NCBI GenBank assembly: GCA_023055505.1
Contig: JALIRH010000001.1
Coordinates: 9,426,467-9,490,466, forward strand
Direction: 5' to 3'
Source: Callipepla californica brunnescens
Taxonomy: Eukaryota > Chordata > Aves > Galliformes > Odontophoridae
Length of the DNA stretch: 64,000 bases
Positions 27,301-39,300 of this stretch are shown here, piece by piece; the stretch's first letter is position 1, and each line of letters starts with the position of its first letter. The position numbers and the translations under genes were made by a program. Under the pieces are notes generated by a model. The model was not told the origin of the DNA. It searched no databases and saw nothing but the letters and a program-made list of their open reading frames with translations.

Positions 27301-30300
27301 CCCTGAGAAGAGTAAAAGCAGGAGAGAATCTGTGGTGGGTGAGAGAGGAAAAGTGCACTTTGAATCAGGGGACGCCCTGTTGGCACTGCCTATCGCATCC
27401 ATCACCAGCATGTTCCTTCTGTCTCTCCTCTCTGGCGACTTGCCATTTCTCAGGGGCCAATAGCTAATAATGCGCTTGCTTAGGATGTTTCTGCTTCATG
27501 CTTACACTTGTCTAAAATGGATGTTTTGTGTGTGTGTGTGTGAGTGTATGTTTACTAAAACTCTAACCCTCTGTGTTGCTCTGAATGCGTAGTTTGCTTG
27601 CCTTTGTTCCTGAGACATTCTGTCTCCCAAATCCAAACATACCCACAGCAGCACCACTCATTCAGGTTACAGGATTGGTTGGACAAATTATTCTCGGGAT
27701 GGGGTCTCACCGGATGGCTTCGCAATACCTTAAAAATGATGTGTTATATTGTAATGACTATTGTAGTGTTTTTGCTGTTACTTCCTTGTATTTTGCAGTG
27801 TGTGCAAAAAATGATTGAAAATGCTACAAAGAAAATATTCATAGTGCAACAGAAAGGGGGAAATGTGGATAACGGCAAAAATGCTAGCCAGATTGAGCTG
27901 CTGGCTATGCAGGAATTTGACCATTAGCCTTGGATGCAGGCTGTGTAAAGAAATAGGATATAGGAATAGGAAGCGATCGGGAACTGTTTTGTTCAGACTA
28001 TTAAGAGTGCTTTGGGTTGTTAAGGTGTTTTGTCTTGAGGAATGTGGCCTTCTCCCAATCAGATCTTAGCGCGCGCAGCCTTTCTGTGTATATAAGTTTT
28101 GAGTTGTTGCTTAATAAAGTGAACATTAGCTTGCATCAAGCTGGGTTCCCGTCCCTTCATTGCAGCAGGTCATCTCTCAGCAGAACTTCTTGCCACCTTA
28201 CCCTTTCATGATCAGGTACTATGCTTGTAGGATATGGATTTGCAGTTTTGATATGTGTATCCTCAGCTGTGCCATTTGAGAAAGGATCTCTTCTCAACAG
28301 GTGTAGCTTGCTCCCAACAGGTGCAGAATGATTTATCCTGAAGAAACAATCTGATCTCAACAGGATTACTTGTTTGTAGGTCAGAGCAGATTTTAGCTTT
28401 TCAGCTGTGGGAAATTTGAGCATTTATATCTCTTACATACCAACTTTCCTTAAATCCTTGGTAGAGATAATAATGCCAAGTGAGAGGTCTCAGTGTGCAC
28501 CTGTGACCCATGTCTGCCATGCTGTACCAGACTGCAGTGTGAGTACTGTGTGCTGATGAGCAGGTTTCCAGGGCTTTGATAACCACGAGGTAGCTTTAGT
28601 GGAAGGATAATAATAACGCTGCAAATAGGTTACCTGTTCTGCCTTTATGACTATAGTCAGTGTTGATCCTGTTGATGCAGCTTACCTGAAAGCAGTGGTT
28701 ATCTGCCCCAATTTGAAGCAGTGAGACAATGACAGCTTCTAAGTAGAATCCTTGCACATTGCTTATGGTGTATAACATTCAAACAGGGTGATGTTCCTTA
28801 GTAGCAAAAGCATTTATTATTTTTGTAACACCAATGAATTACTTGCAACTTACACTCACATTCCTTTGAACCCTGCCTCGTCCCTGCATCATGAACTGAC
28901 CTGAGCTTCACAAACTGTATTTTTGGGTTGTGTCTCGTGGTAGTGTCATATTCTTGTAACAAGCTGTTCTCTGAAACACACTGTGCTTCATCAGCAAACA
29001 GGTATGAGGGGAAAATAAAGTCCTGGCAGAAATACTTGCGCTGGCCCAAGCATGCATATGACTTCACATTCAGGCTGCTTTCCAGTGTCCTGTTTTCTCT
29101 GGTCGAGACAGAAACCTTTCCTTGCTTTCTGTTTGCATCCTCTGCCACATACTTGCACATTTATTCACAGAAATGCTTATATATTATTTGCTGTAGTTTC
29201 ATGCTTTCTGCGTGCTGGAGGGTAAATTATCTCCATGTCTGTTCCACTTATAATCACATTTAGCAACAAACTTACTTATTAGCAACATACATAACTACCA
29301 TTCCTGATAGACCTACTGCAGCCCCTCTGCACTCACATCTGAGCTCTTGTATTTTTCATCCTGTTTATTAATCTAGAATGAACGTTTTCATCTTTAACAT
29401 TTTATGGCTTGCAGTCAGTCTTTCTGCAGTTAGGATGGTGATCCGTTATTTCTTTAGGTTTCTGATTACAGTGCTATTAAAAGATACTTTTCACAGGCTG
29501 AAAGTGCTCATAGCATTTTAGACGTCTGTGTCTGCTGGTGTCCAATCGAAGCATAGCTTTTATCTGGCTAACAGCGGGGTTACTTTTTTTGTCCTTTTCT
29601 TCCTGCTATCCAGCTTCTTTGCAGTTTTTCCATTAAAGATACACAGGTGCAACACAGAACCCTTCCCCCAGCTTCCTTTTCAATTCCCTGACTTGCACTT
29701 GGGATGTGATCTGCTACGCCGACTAATGTTCTTTTTCACTCATTATGTTTATTTGGTTTTGCAGCTCTTCTGGTTTACATAGTTGTGTCCAGCCAATTCA
29801 ATTCTGGTCCCTCACACAGCGTGCGAGAACAAGAGGGCTGCAGTTCTATGGGGCACCACTTAGGTTCTGCAGATCTTCTTTTCCAATATCTCTGCTTTTC
29901 TATTAGTCTATCACCAAGCACGTTCTGAACTTCTTATATTGTGCGGCATGACTCTGTAAATAAGGATATTAACTGCTGTATTACTGAGCTACGACAGGAA
30001 ATTTCTAGCCCAAGAGCTGCACCGCTGAGATAAAAGTGGTTCTCCCTTTGTCCTTCACTAATGCAGAAAATCAGAGGAACAACCAGCTACCAAGGAGGCT
30101 ACAGGTGAAACACAGGCCGGGCCAGAAATTCAAAACAGTTGGAAAACAACAGAGGATGGGAGACCCACAGAGATGTTAAGAGACCTTGCATAATGTCTGT
30201 GCTTCAAGGGGGGATGCTGGAGAAAAAAGCAACTGTTCCAGACCACAAGCAGAGACAAGTGGAGGGGGGAAAGAGGATGATGGCAGAGTATATCCCCATG

Positions 30301-33300
30301 GTGCTGTGGGAGTTGCCAGCTGCAGCACGAGGGGAAGCCAGCAACAGATGGATGTGTCAAGTGGGTATAGCGGGCAGCAAATGGCAGAATCACCTCAGCT
30401 CCCTCCTGCCAGTTCCTGCCACAGTGACCTCTGGCTGGGCCTTTGCTACCCACTCACAGGACAGCAGGCAGACAATTTCCACTGTGTACACTGGCAGCTG
30501 CTAACTGAGCCGGCCCACCCTGTGGGCCTGCAGGGACAACACAGCCAGGCCTCACTTCTGGGTTACACCAATGCAGGCTGGTGGGACTTGCCCTGCTTTC
30601 CTGGCGTTGCTTTGTGCAAATCTGCAGCTTGCTCAAATGCTTCCAGGTGTGCAGGCAGAGCGTCTGCCAAGTGACACACACCGACTGCTGTGGGTGGGAG
30701 GCTTAGGCACAGGGCTGATATCCTGAACAATGGATGGTCTGGACCGTGGGCAGCATCTTTTTGACTTGAGGTAGAGACCACTTCATTTTCTGAGCAGACC
30801 ACAGAGCCCTTCTGGCAGCTCCGATGGAGAAACAGAAGCACATGTGACTGCAATGCCTGCATATCATGCACCACTGTTCATGGGAAGCTTTCAAGCAGAA
30901 CCCACAAGCACCAAATGGAGGGATATATATTTATAGATGATAGAGAATTAGGTCTAATAACATCCACATGACAAAGGACAGCTTCCCAAAACCTCTGAAC
31001 TACCCAGTTCTCCTGGCCCCTGTGTAGGCTGACACACAGACAAGATGTGCTTCAGAACTTTTATTATTATCTGGAAAGTTAATACACAGCTACTGTCCTC
31101 TGGCAACAGTTCCAGACTGCTGTGGGTGTGTGGTTTACTAGCGTCAATCGTAATGGCAGCGAGCCATGTAAACTGTCTTCTCCCCAAAACTACAATGCAA
31201 AATGGGTGTGCCATGGTGAAGACTTGTGCAGAAGAATCAAGGAGGGAGCTGAGCCTCCACTGGAGCCCTATGGCTCTGATAGCTCTGTGGTGGTGAGAGC
31301 AACAGCTTCTAATATCAGGATGGAAAACAGAGGATGGAGGAAGATAACAGAAAAAATAGTGTTTTGCAGAAATATTATGGTGGAAAAGAAGTGCCTTGTT
31401 AAATCTATCCTTCCATTCAGATTCATATTCAAATTCCCAGTGCAGTGAGCAGTGATCTTCATGTTTGTTTTCAGATCAGGCTCTAATTTGTCCCTCTTTC
31501 TTACATTTATTTGAGCTTTCTGAAATCATGTAATCTTTTTAATCTACTCAGACTAAAGCTCACAGAGCTGCTCTTGCAAACAGGCACTGAAGAACCTGGA
31601 GCCAGATGCAAGCTCTCATTCTGGTGGCTTGAATTTGAAGATGAGGTATTCAGAGAAGGGAGCTAACTTGCATGGTATCACTAGTCTGGGTCATTTTGCT
31701 GGGGAAAGCTAAACTTCTGCCTTCAGTTCTGTTTCTCACTGCCATCAACCAACCAATCAGATGAACAAACAAAAAGCAGGACTGGCCTTTAGCCATGGCA
31801 CAGCTCCTCCTGCATAGAGACCAGCCAAGTTGTCAGAGGCACAGAATAGCTGGATATTAAAATTTATCGTCATTTCATTTCTATTTCAATAAAAAGGAGA
31901 ATGGTTATTGCTTGATTCTGCTTATAGTGAAACAAACAATAAAAGGTCAGTGGAGGAGGATGAGGTTACCAGAATTTAATTTCACTGGAATGTCTGTGCT
32001 TGAACAACACTCAGGGTAGAAGAAATTGTGATGGGTAGGGGGACATAAAACTTTCTCTCTCTATTATTGCAGCAAATATAGATGAGATGTTAACAATACA
32101 GCACAGACTTTAAGGAACAGGGCATTTTAGTTCAGAAATGATTTTAAATTGAAATCTGGGCTTCCTTTCTAACTGGATTGTTGACCCAACTAGTGGAAGT
32201 CTCACCTGCTGCTTGGCTCAGCACTGTGCTGGCAGCAGGGAGCAGAAGCACAAGTGTAAGCCGCAGGTTGTGCTGTCTGCTGATGCTTGTCAATCCAGCT
32301 TTAAAAACACATCTAGTAATTTTGGCTAAGTACTGAACACAGCCAGGTGTAGTAGTACCTGATAACTAATTATGTGCTCTTGCCAGCAGCCACCTGCCAG
32401 ATGTGTGATCCCCAGACTGGACAGTATGGTGACACTTCTGCTCTGCAGAGACATCAGGCTGAGCAGCTCCCTGTCTCCTTGAGTTGCTTGTACAATTCTG
32501 CATGGTGCAGCCACACACTGCATTTCAAGTGGACACAGCTAAAGCTGAAGCTATTGTGCTGAGGGTGATCAAAGCACACGGCAGAACCGCTGGTATTTAC
32601 CAGCAGTAGAGAAGCAGATAAAGTACCAAAGAAAGAGGAAAATATATAATGGGCGACTTACTTTAGAAAGGTTCTTGAAAAGTATTTTCTTTCTTTTCTA
32701 TATATCAAACTGTGGAGCTTTTATATAAAGCACAGATTTTGTGTATCTCCCTAAGCAAGCCACCAAGAAACTGCCCGAAAAAAACAGTGAATCAAGAAGC
32801 AACTTTTAAAACAGCAGCTGCCTAGGCTGGCTGTTCTGACCATCTGTTCTGATGCCAGAAGCGCTCATGTCACACTTGCAGAGGTGTGCATGAGTGTGAC
32901 AGCCCTGCACTGATTTTAATACTACCACAGCTGGCTTCATTTTCTTATGGAACAAAAAGAAAAATGAAACAAGGAACCAATTTCACCAGTTTTAAGGCAT
33001 GAACTGCTGTGCTTGACGATTTTGTATTCTTCGACATTGCTTTGCATTCTGTAAAGAAAGCCCTCACGGAAAGATTGTTTGCGGTAAATAAAGATGTATT
33101 TTTTTTTATCAGCAGCTACTTTAGGAATCTGATATTTCAGTAACATCAATCCATTCAGAGATTGGCACAGAGGAATTCTTAGACTTCCAGGAAAACTTCC
33201 ACCTGGATGATAGCTGTGCACGGCAGCTTGTCCTGGGGCATGGCAGCCATTTGGGAACCTTTCCCTCAAACAGTGGAAGGCAGTAGCTGCTGCCCTCATC

Positions 33301-36300
33301 ATCTCACAGCTGCACTGAGTGGGGAGTCCCACCAGAACAAGTTCCCAGAGAGGTTTTCTAAGCCTACATGAAGGTTTCACATTACATTTCAATTCATTTT
33401 GTACCTCCTTTGTGTGGTTTTCATGCAAACCATGAAATAAGCTTTATGGAGGAGGATAGGAGAATCAGTATAACACATACACAGTGTAATGTCATAGACT
33501 CTGTCCCAGAGATAGCAAGGACACAAACATGGGACGTGACGTTTCTGCACATTTCCTGCTCTTGTTAAGATAAATGAGATGATTGACAAAGGAGAACTTA
33601 ATTATAACCTACATTTCCACAAAGGAACAGAGGAGGGTTGTGACAGTAGAAGATCATCTTCAAGCAAAATGTGTGTTTTTGCAGAGATACCACAAGGGAG
33701 AAGAGATAACTGCCCCAAAATAATGGAAAAAAACCCAACACTTTTAGCCTCCTTTGTGAAAACCAGAATATTCTTTTCTCAGCTGAATGTTATTCCTGAC
33801 TTATTCCACCTCATACTGCTGACTACTGTCCTTGCCTTCTCACAAAGTATCACAAATTAATGAGACAGAAGTTAAAATATGGGAGATGATAAAGCTGTAA
33901 CACATCCTTTATAGTTTTTAGATTTACAGATTTTATAGACATAATTTTAAATATCAAGATGAGAACAGAGATTAGTTAAACCTCTGAGCTATCACAGGCT
34001 CTTATAAATTTGGAAGACCTTATAGATACACACAAAGCTACTTGCAGCTAAATCCACAGGCTAGAACAGCAATAACCCATGGCCACACTTAGGGTAAAGC
34101 AATTAAAAACACAAATTAAATTCTCCTTCACAGTGACACTGACAACAAAGCATATATGTAATCTGACTCAAATCATGCTGTCTGTGTCTCTGCATGCCGT
34201 ATTTTTGAATGAAATAAATTATTAAAAAAAATTAATGCACTCAATCTTCAGCTGCTACGCATTAATTCCTGCAATTAAGAACACTGGTAGCCTAAGCACA
34301 GTGATTAAATAGTGCACAAACTGTGTGCCTGAATAACGTTAATTTTTTTACAGTGCTGACTTGTTTTTATTCAGTACTGACACTCAGGAGATACCATGTC
34401 ACTACTGAATAAGTTGTCTGCAATTTCTTTTTTACCACATCTCTGCAGCTTTGACATTGCAAATATCACGCTATTTTGAGACTGACCTACTGATAAGACT
34501 AGGTTTTGATATACCTTCTGTATAAATAAATGTTTGAGTTTAGTGTTTTCTAACATCCTTGAGCTGTAGTGTTGTTGATTAAGTAAGGCAAACAAAAGTG
34601 CTTAACAGGTAAACTGTATTTAAGCAATGCACCAAGTTTAAAACAGGTCAATGCAAATTGCGCACTTACCTGGTACGTAAACTGCACATCACTTGGTGAT
34701 TTACCTAATTTTCCATTGATGTTAACTTCGATTTGACCTTGTTTAGGTACCTTCATTTCTCCAACTTGACACACAATCCTAGAGAGAAATAGTAATCTAA
34801 GTTTATCTGATAGCAGTAACAGCTGCAATACAATGCAAGGTACAAATAGTTAGCACACCTGCTGCCAGCAAAAGCACAAACTTGGCTTTATCCTACACGA
34901 GGTACCTGAGCTCTGGCTCAGATTCCCACCACAACCACCCAGGAATATTTTAATCATATCTACATAGAGTAAAAGTGTAACTTGAGCACTGCACATAGCA
35001 ACTACTGAGCTGACTTCTTAGTAGAAGACTCAAATTCAGTCCAGAAGACAGGGACAAAACTGTCTGACCCTACACAAAGTTTTCCCTTTATCTGGTGGTG
35101 TTAAAAAAACCAGTGACACCCCACACAGACCTTGATGCAAGAATCAGCTATCTTATAACTTTGTGTATTGGAGCTGCTAATGCTTCTGTTGCGAATCCTG
35201 CTATCTCCCAGCTTTAAGCTACTGCATTTTCACACCTACGATCAAAATCCCTTTAGAATTGCTGTTCTCTGAAAATAAATCCCCAGATAACCCACGCAAC
35301 ATCAGAGGTCAAGGAACAGTGGAGGAGAAAACATCCTGCGGTAACCCTCACTGCTGCTGAGGGAGAGCTGCCATGTTTGGATTTCTGTTTCCAACAGGTG
35401 ACACACAGAATAAAAGCACGAAAATGTAACAAGGATTCGACACACTCAAAAAGTGGGACGAATGCTTAGTGGTGAGCTGATAATTCAGTTAGATAAGGAT
35501 TCACACAGTGTTTGCAGCCTGCGCGGGCAGTTTCACATGGGACACACCCTAGGAGTTCATTTCCTTCATTCTTTCTCTACTTGGATTATTGTTCCTCTGT
35601 AAGCAGTACACAACTGCTTAAAAAAAAAAAAAAGGCAAATAGAAAAAAAAAGACCCAAACCAACCCCCAAATTACTGAGTACAATGTACTTAAATTAGGA
35701 CTTATAATAAAAGGATTGTCCAGTCCCCTTGCAGATTGCTCCAGAATTTTCTGCCTGGGTACTGGCAAATGGACAAAATTCTCTAAATTCTTGCATGTCC
35801 TGGCATGTGTATGGCTTGCCTGAGTCTGTTCCTCATCATCTCTACTGTATTCTTGGAAGTTGTATCTCCACGTCAGGCAGAAACAGGAAACAGTGCCTCT
35901 GGAAGAATGTCTACCATATGTCAAGCTACGGAAAGTGCCGGGGCTTGGGGGTGCAGGGGGAGCCGGCAGTGGGATGAGCAGGGATTTTAATTGTGCAAAG
36001 CACTTTCCCACCCCAAGTGCTGGCATGGCCTCCCTCCCCCTGTTACAAACGGAAAACTACAAAGGAGGAGGACAGACATCTCCAGGCAGACAAAGAAATA
36101 CTACGGCAGAGCAGGCAAAGTCTCCAGTGCCTTATAACTTGCTGCCCTCCTACCCATGGGAGGAACAAGCTCCAACAAATTAATAACTTTTTGCTGCAGG
36201 AAGGATGAGGAAGCAAGACTTGGTGCTTCTTTTTTTCTTTTCTTTTTTAATTAATAGTAAGTAAAGTAATAATTAAACAAAAGAATGGAGGAAGATAAAG

Positions 36301-39300
36301 ATGCAAAATTATAGATATCCATTTAAACATTTTGAATAGCTTCTTTTTCAAGGCTTCCCTAATGGAGAACATCCTTCAAAACCTCCTAATTTGTTGGTAA
36401 ATTACATTATGCGAGTTGCATTTGTTCTCGCCCATTACCACACTGGCAGAGCTTAAGAAACCAGTAATGTTGCTACGATACAAGGAACCAGTCATCTCAG
36501 TTTTGGCTCCTTTCCACATATTTAAAAATACCAAAAAGCTTTAGAGAAAGCCAAGAGGCTGTGGAAATTCTTATAAGGCTACATTGGGATTCAATGCAGC
36601 TTTTGCAAACACTGGAAATAGGGAATGGGGAATGATGGCTGAAAGGGAGTTTTGAGAATTTTGTGGATAGTGATGCGTGTATAAATGGGAGTGATGGTAA
36701 CGGATTTGGGAAGCAGAAGGGGATACAGAGCTTTACAGATATTCTTAGGGCCTTGGGGCCTGGGAAGCTGCTAAATGCCTGGTCCACAAACTGACTAAAT
36801 CCAAAGCTTTTTCAAAAGCTAATATATATATATTGAAATCTCTTAGGTATTTTCAATATCTCTTTCAAAACATGCCACAGAAATACCAAAAAGTTATTTT
36901 ACTTGCATTTAAAGCCAAGGTTTCAGCTGCAGTTTTAGATATTGAAAGTAAATGAAAAAAAAATCACATTTCTTAAAATGCCATTACTAATAATACGAAG
37001 TAATGCCTCCTGTTTTAATATGTTGATTCATGACGTCGGAGGTGGATGTTGGTGGTACGGCAGCAGAGGCTGCACCTTCCCACCAATATTCCATTGCAGG
37101 TTGGTGCTGTGTGACAGATGGCAGCAGAGAGGCAGTGTGACAAAATGGCATCTGACACGGACGTGTGTATGAAGCAAAGGTGTGGCAATGAATTCCTCCA
37201 TGTAGAAAAAAGTGGCATCCAGTGACATTAGCTGTTGCTTGCTGAATGTTTATGGAGACCAAACAGTGGATATGAGCACAGTGAGGTGCTAAGTGGTGCA
37301 TTTCATCAGTGGCCACAGTGACAGTGGGTCAGCTCCACTGCTGCAGATTTTTATGAGCGAAGCACGCAAGCTTTTCTTTGTCGCTGGTGAAAATGCTCAG
37401 ATAATGGTGGTGACTGTTGAAAAATAGTGTTTTTTAGCTGAGAACTATCTCCATCAAATACTGTTATTGTGCTTTTTGTATCTGTTGTAGTTTCCATGGA
37501 AATAAATAGGAGGCATTACTTTTGGAATGACCTACATATTACTACTAAATTTTTATGCTATGATTTCAATCAGCTACTATCAAAAGGGTATTTCCCTCTT
37601 GAAATTAGGTGCTTGATATAATCTGTAGTAAGCATCTGGATACCCAGAAGAATTAAGCCACCTTGTTCTTTTTGGCACTGCTTAAGAGTGTGACAAGTAA
37701 CCTACAAAGCATCTACCAACCTGCTTAGGCAACTCAGCATCCATAGACTCATTGGCTCTGTGATGAAATTGAGTTACCTAAAGTTAACCCAAACCTCAAG
37801 GCTCCCTCCCTGCTCCCAGGAGAGAACCTCTGTGCCTGGACTGTTATAAAAAGAATTAAGCTTCCTTTTTCTTTGCTGACTTTCCCATTGGCTGCTCTGT
37901 GGTTGAGACTTCCCAACAGTTTTAATAACTGGACTCACACCTATCATGCCTTTAATTTAAATGCTCATACATAGTTTTGAGACATCTGCAGTAATAGTTT
38001 ACGAAAGCTTTCCAAACAAATAAAAAATAGTCAATGAATCAGAAGCAGGAGGGTAACATGCTGTCATAAATTTGTTGCTGTACTAGAATCTGAAACAGTT
38101 TTAAATAAAAACTTTGACATGTTGGTATGAAACACTGCACTTATACTGTACCAGTTCTTTCTTTTGTTGGTAATTTCTAATAATCGCAGTAATGTCTTCT
38201 TCTTGTGAAGATGCACCGGAGTTCATTTCTAATTTTTTTTTGTCTAAAATGTTGTGCAAAATATACAGTGATTACCTTGTGGAAACAGAGTAGAATTCCT
38301 CCTTGAAAATACATTCTTTTTCTGCCACCGTTATATTTTTTACATCTTCTGCTTTTATTCCCAAATTAGATCCCATTATGGTCAAAAGAATTCCACCGTC
38401 CAGTGGTCCTGTTTTTGGCTCAATCTGTGTTTACATGAGGGAAAGTAAATAAAGAAATAAATAACACACAGGCATGTGGCTGCTGCTGACTGCTGTCCAG
38501 GCCAGCCCCACAAACACCTGCTCCAGTTTACAATATTTCATATTACTAAGACTGGATCCTTTGTCCATGACCATCGCTTTGCACTCAATGTGTAAATAAA
38601 AGTATCTGAAAAAGGACTTGGTAGTGTCTGTAGGTGTTTCCAGATACTTTGTTCGAACTCGAACCTAACAAAAGCTTTGAAAAAACTTATATATCCCTAT
38701 ATTATTAGTACTTAGTATTTACCCTGTAATCACATATAAACAGTATCACTTCCATTTTTCTTCATTTTCTTTTCCTTCCCACTTGTTTCATCTTTACCAG
38801 GACACCATTACTATACAAGTATTCTTCTCCATGCTTTCTGTCAAGATTTTAGGATACCTGCCTTCACTTGACAGACTTCAAATGTTTACCTGCCATTTAT
38901 TCTCAAACAAAGCATCACAGCCAGTTTCATCCATTGTGCCACTATTCTGGCTGTACCTGCGCTGCACCCCTGGCTGTATATTCCTGGGAGATTCATTATG
39001 TCTCCGCCAGTACAAGGCATAGGTTTCAGATTTGAACTACATGAAACATCCCTATTATGACTCAGCATCTGCCATATCACTACGGCATTTGGTGATGGCT
39101 GGGATATGTTCGTATCAAATGGTGTGTGTGGATTTCAGTGTACTGATGCAACTGTCACGGTAATTTAGATGCACTCAGTTGAAGTACCTAGAATGCTTTC
39201 TAGGCAAGAATGCCCAGAAAAATAGGATTTGGCTTGTGGCTGAAAAAGCAATTGCTGGAAGTAAAGGAGAGTGCATAGCTTCTTGCTTTGTCTGCTGGTT

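Larger units (their letters stand above)
23438..28167 (+). mobile_element. Internally deleted class II endogenous retrovirus in PLXNB2 intron 14
   Basis: A 4,730-bp provirus with two 304-bp LTRs, a primer binding site, a polypurine tract and fragments of gag, dUTPase, pro, pol and env. It lies antisense to PLXNB2. The 6-bp target duplication and YMDD polymerase fit class II (alpha/beta-like) ERVs, and a dUTPase fused ahead of protease is a betaretroviral trait. A full-length element would be roughly 8-9 kb. Most of CA, part of dUTPase, RNase H, the integrase core and the Env surface subunit are missing, so it cannot replicate by itself. I cannot name the family; it could be one of the described chicken ERVK-like groups. 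Confidence 0.97.
18916..34669 (-). other. PLXNB2 intron 14, 15.75 kb, host of the retrovirus
   Basis: The largest intron in the window. It holds two CR1 fragments, the A40 run and the provirus. 28174-30100 and 31450-34669 show nothing recognisable. About 30180-31330 is noticeably richer in GC, with several open but unrecognised frames. It interrupts the gene between IPT repeats 1 and 2. Confidence 0.85.

Noticed and set aside
23437..28069. Identical 68-codon frames at 23437-23643 and 27863-28069
   Set aside because: They are the same frame seen twice because they lie in the two LTRs. It has no family features, and in the 3' copy it overlaps the true env tail in another frame.
30186..30674. 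162-codon plus-strand open frame
   Set aside because: It is in the GC-richer block where stops are rare, and nearby frames on both strands are also open; no family signature.
32937..33428. 163-codon minus-strand open frame
   Set aside because: No splice context, no recognisable domain, mixed composition and position inside intron 14; consistent with chance.
35586..36026. 146-codon minus-strand open frame
   Set aside because: It includes low-complexity Phe/Leu from a poly-A run and lacks domains or plausible plexin phase.
36991..37533. Functional transposase in the mariner-like element
   Set aside because: Only short frames on both strands and no catalytic aspartates in a transposase context; the element is too short.
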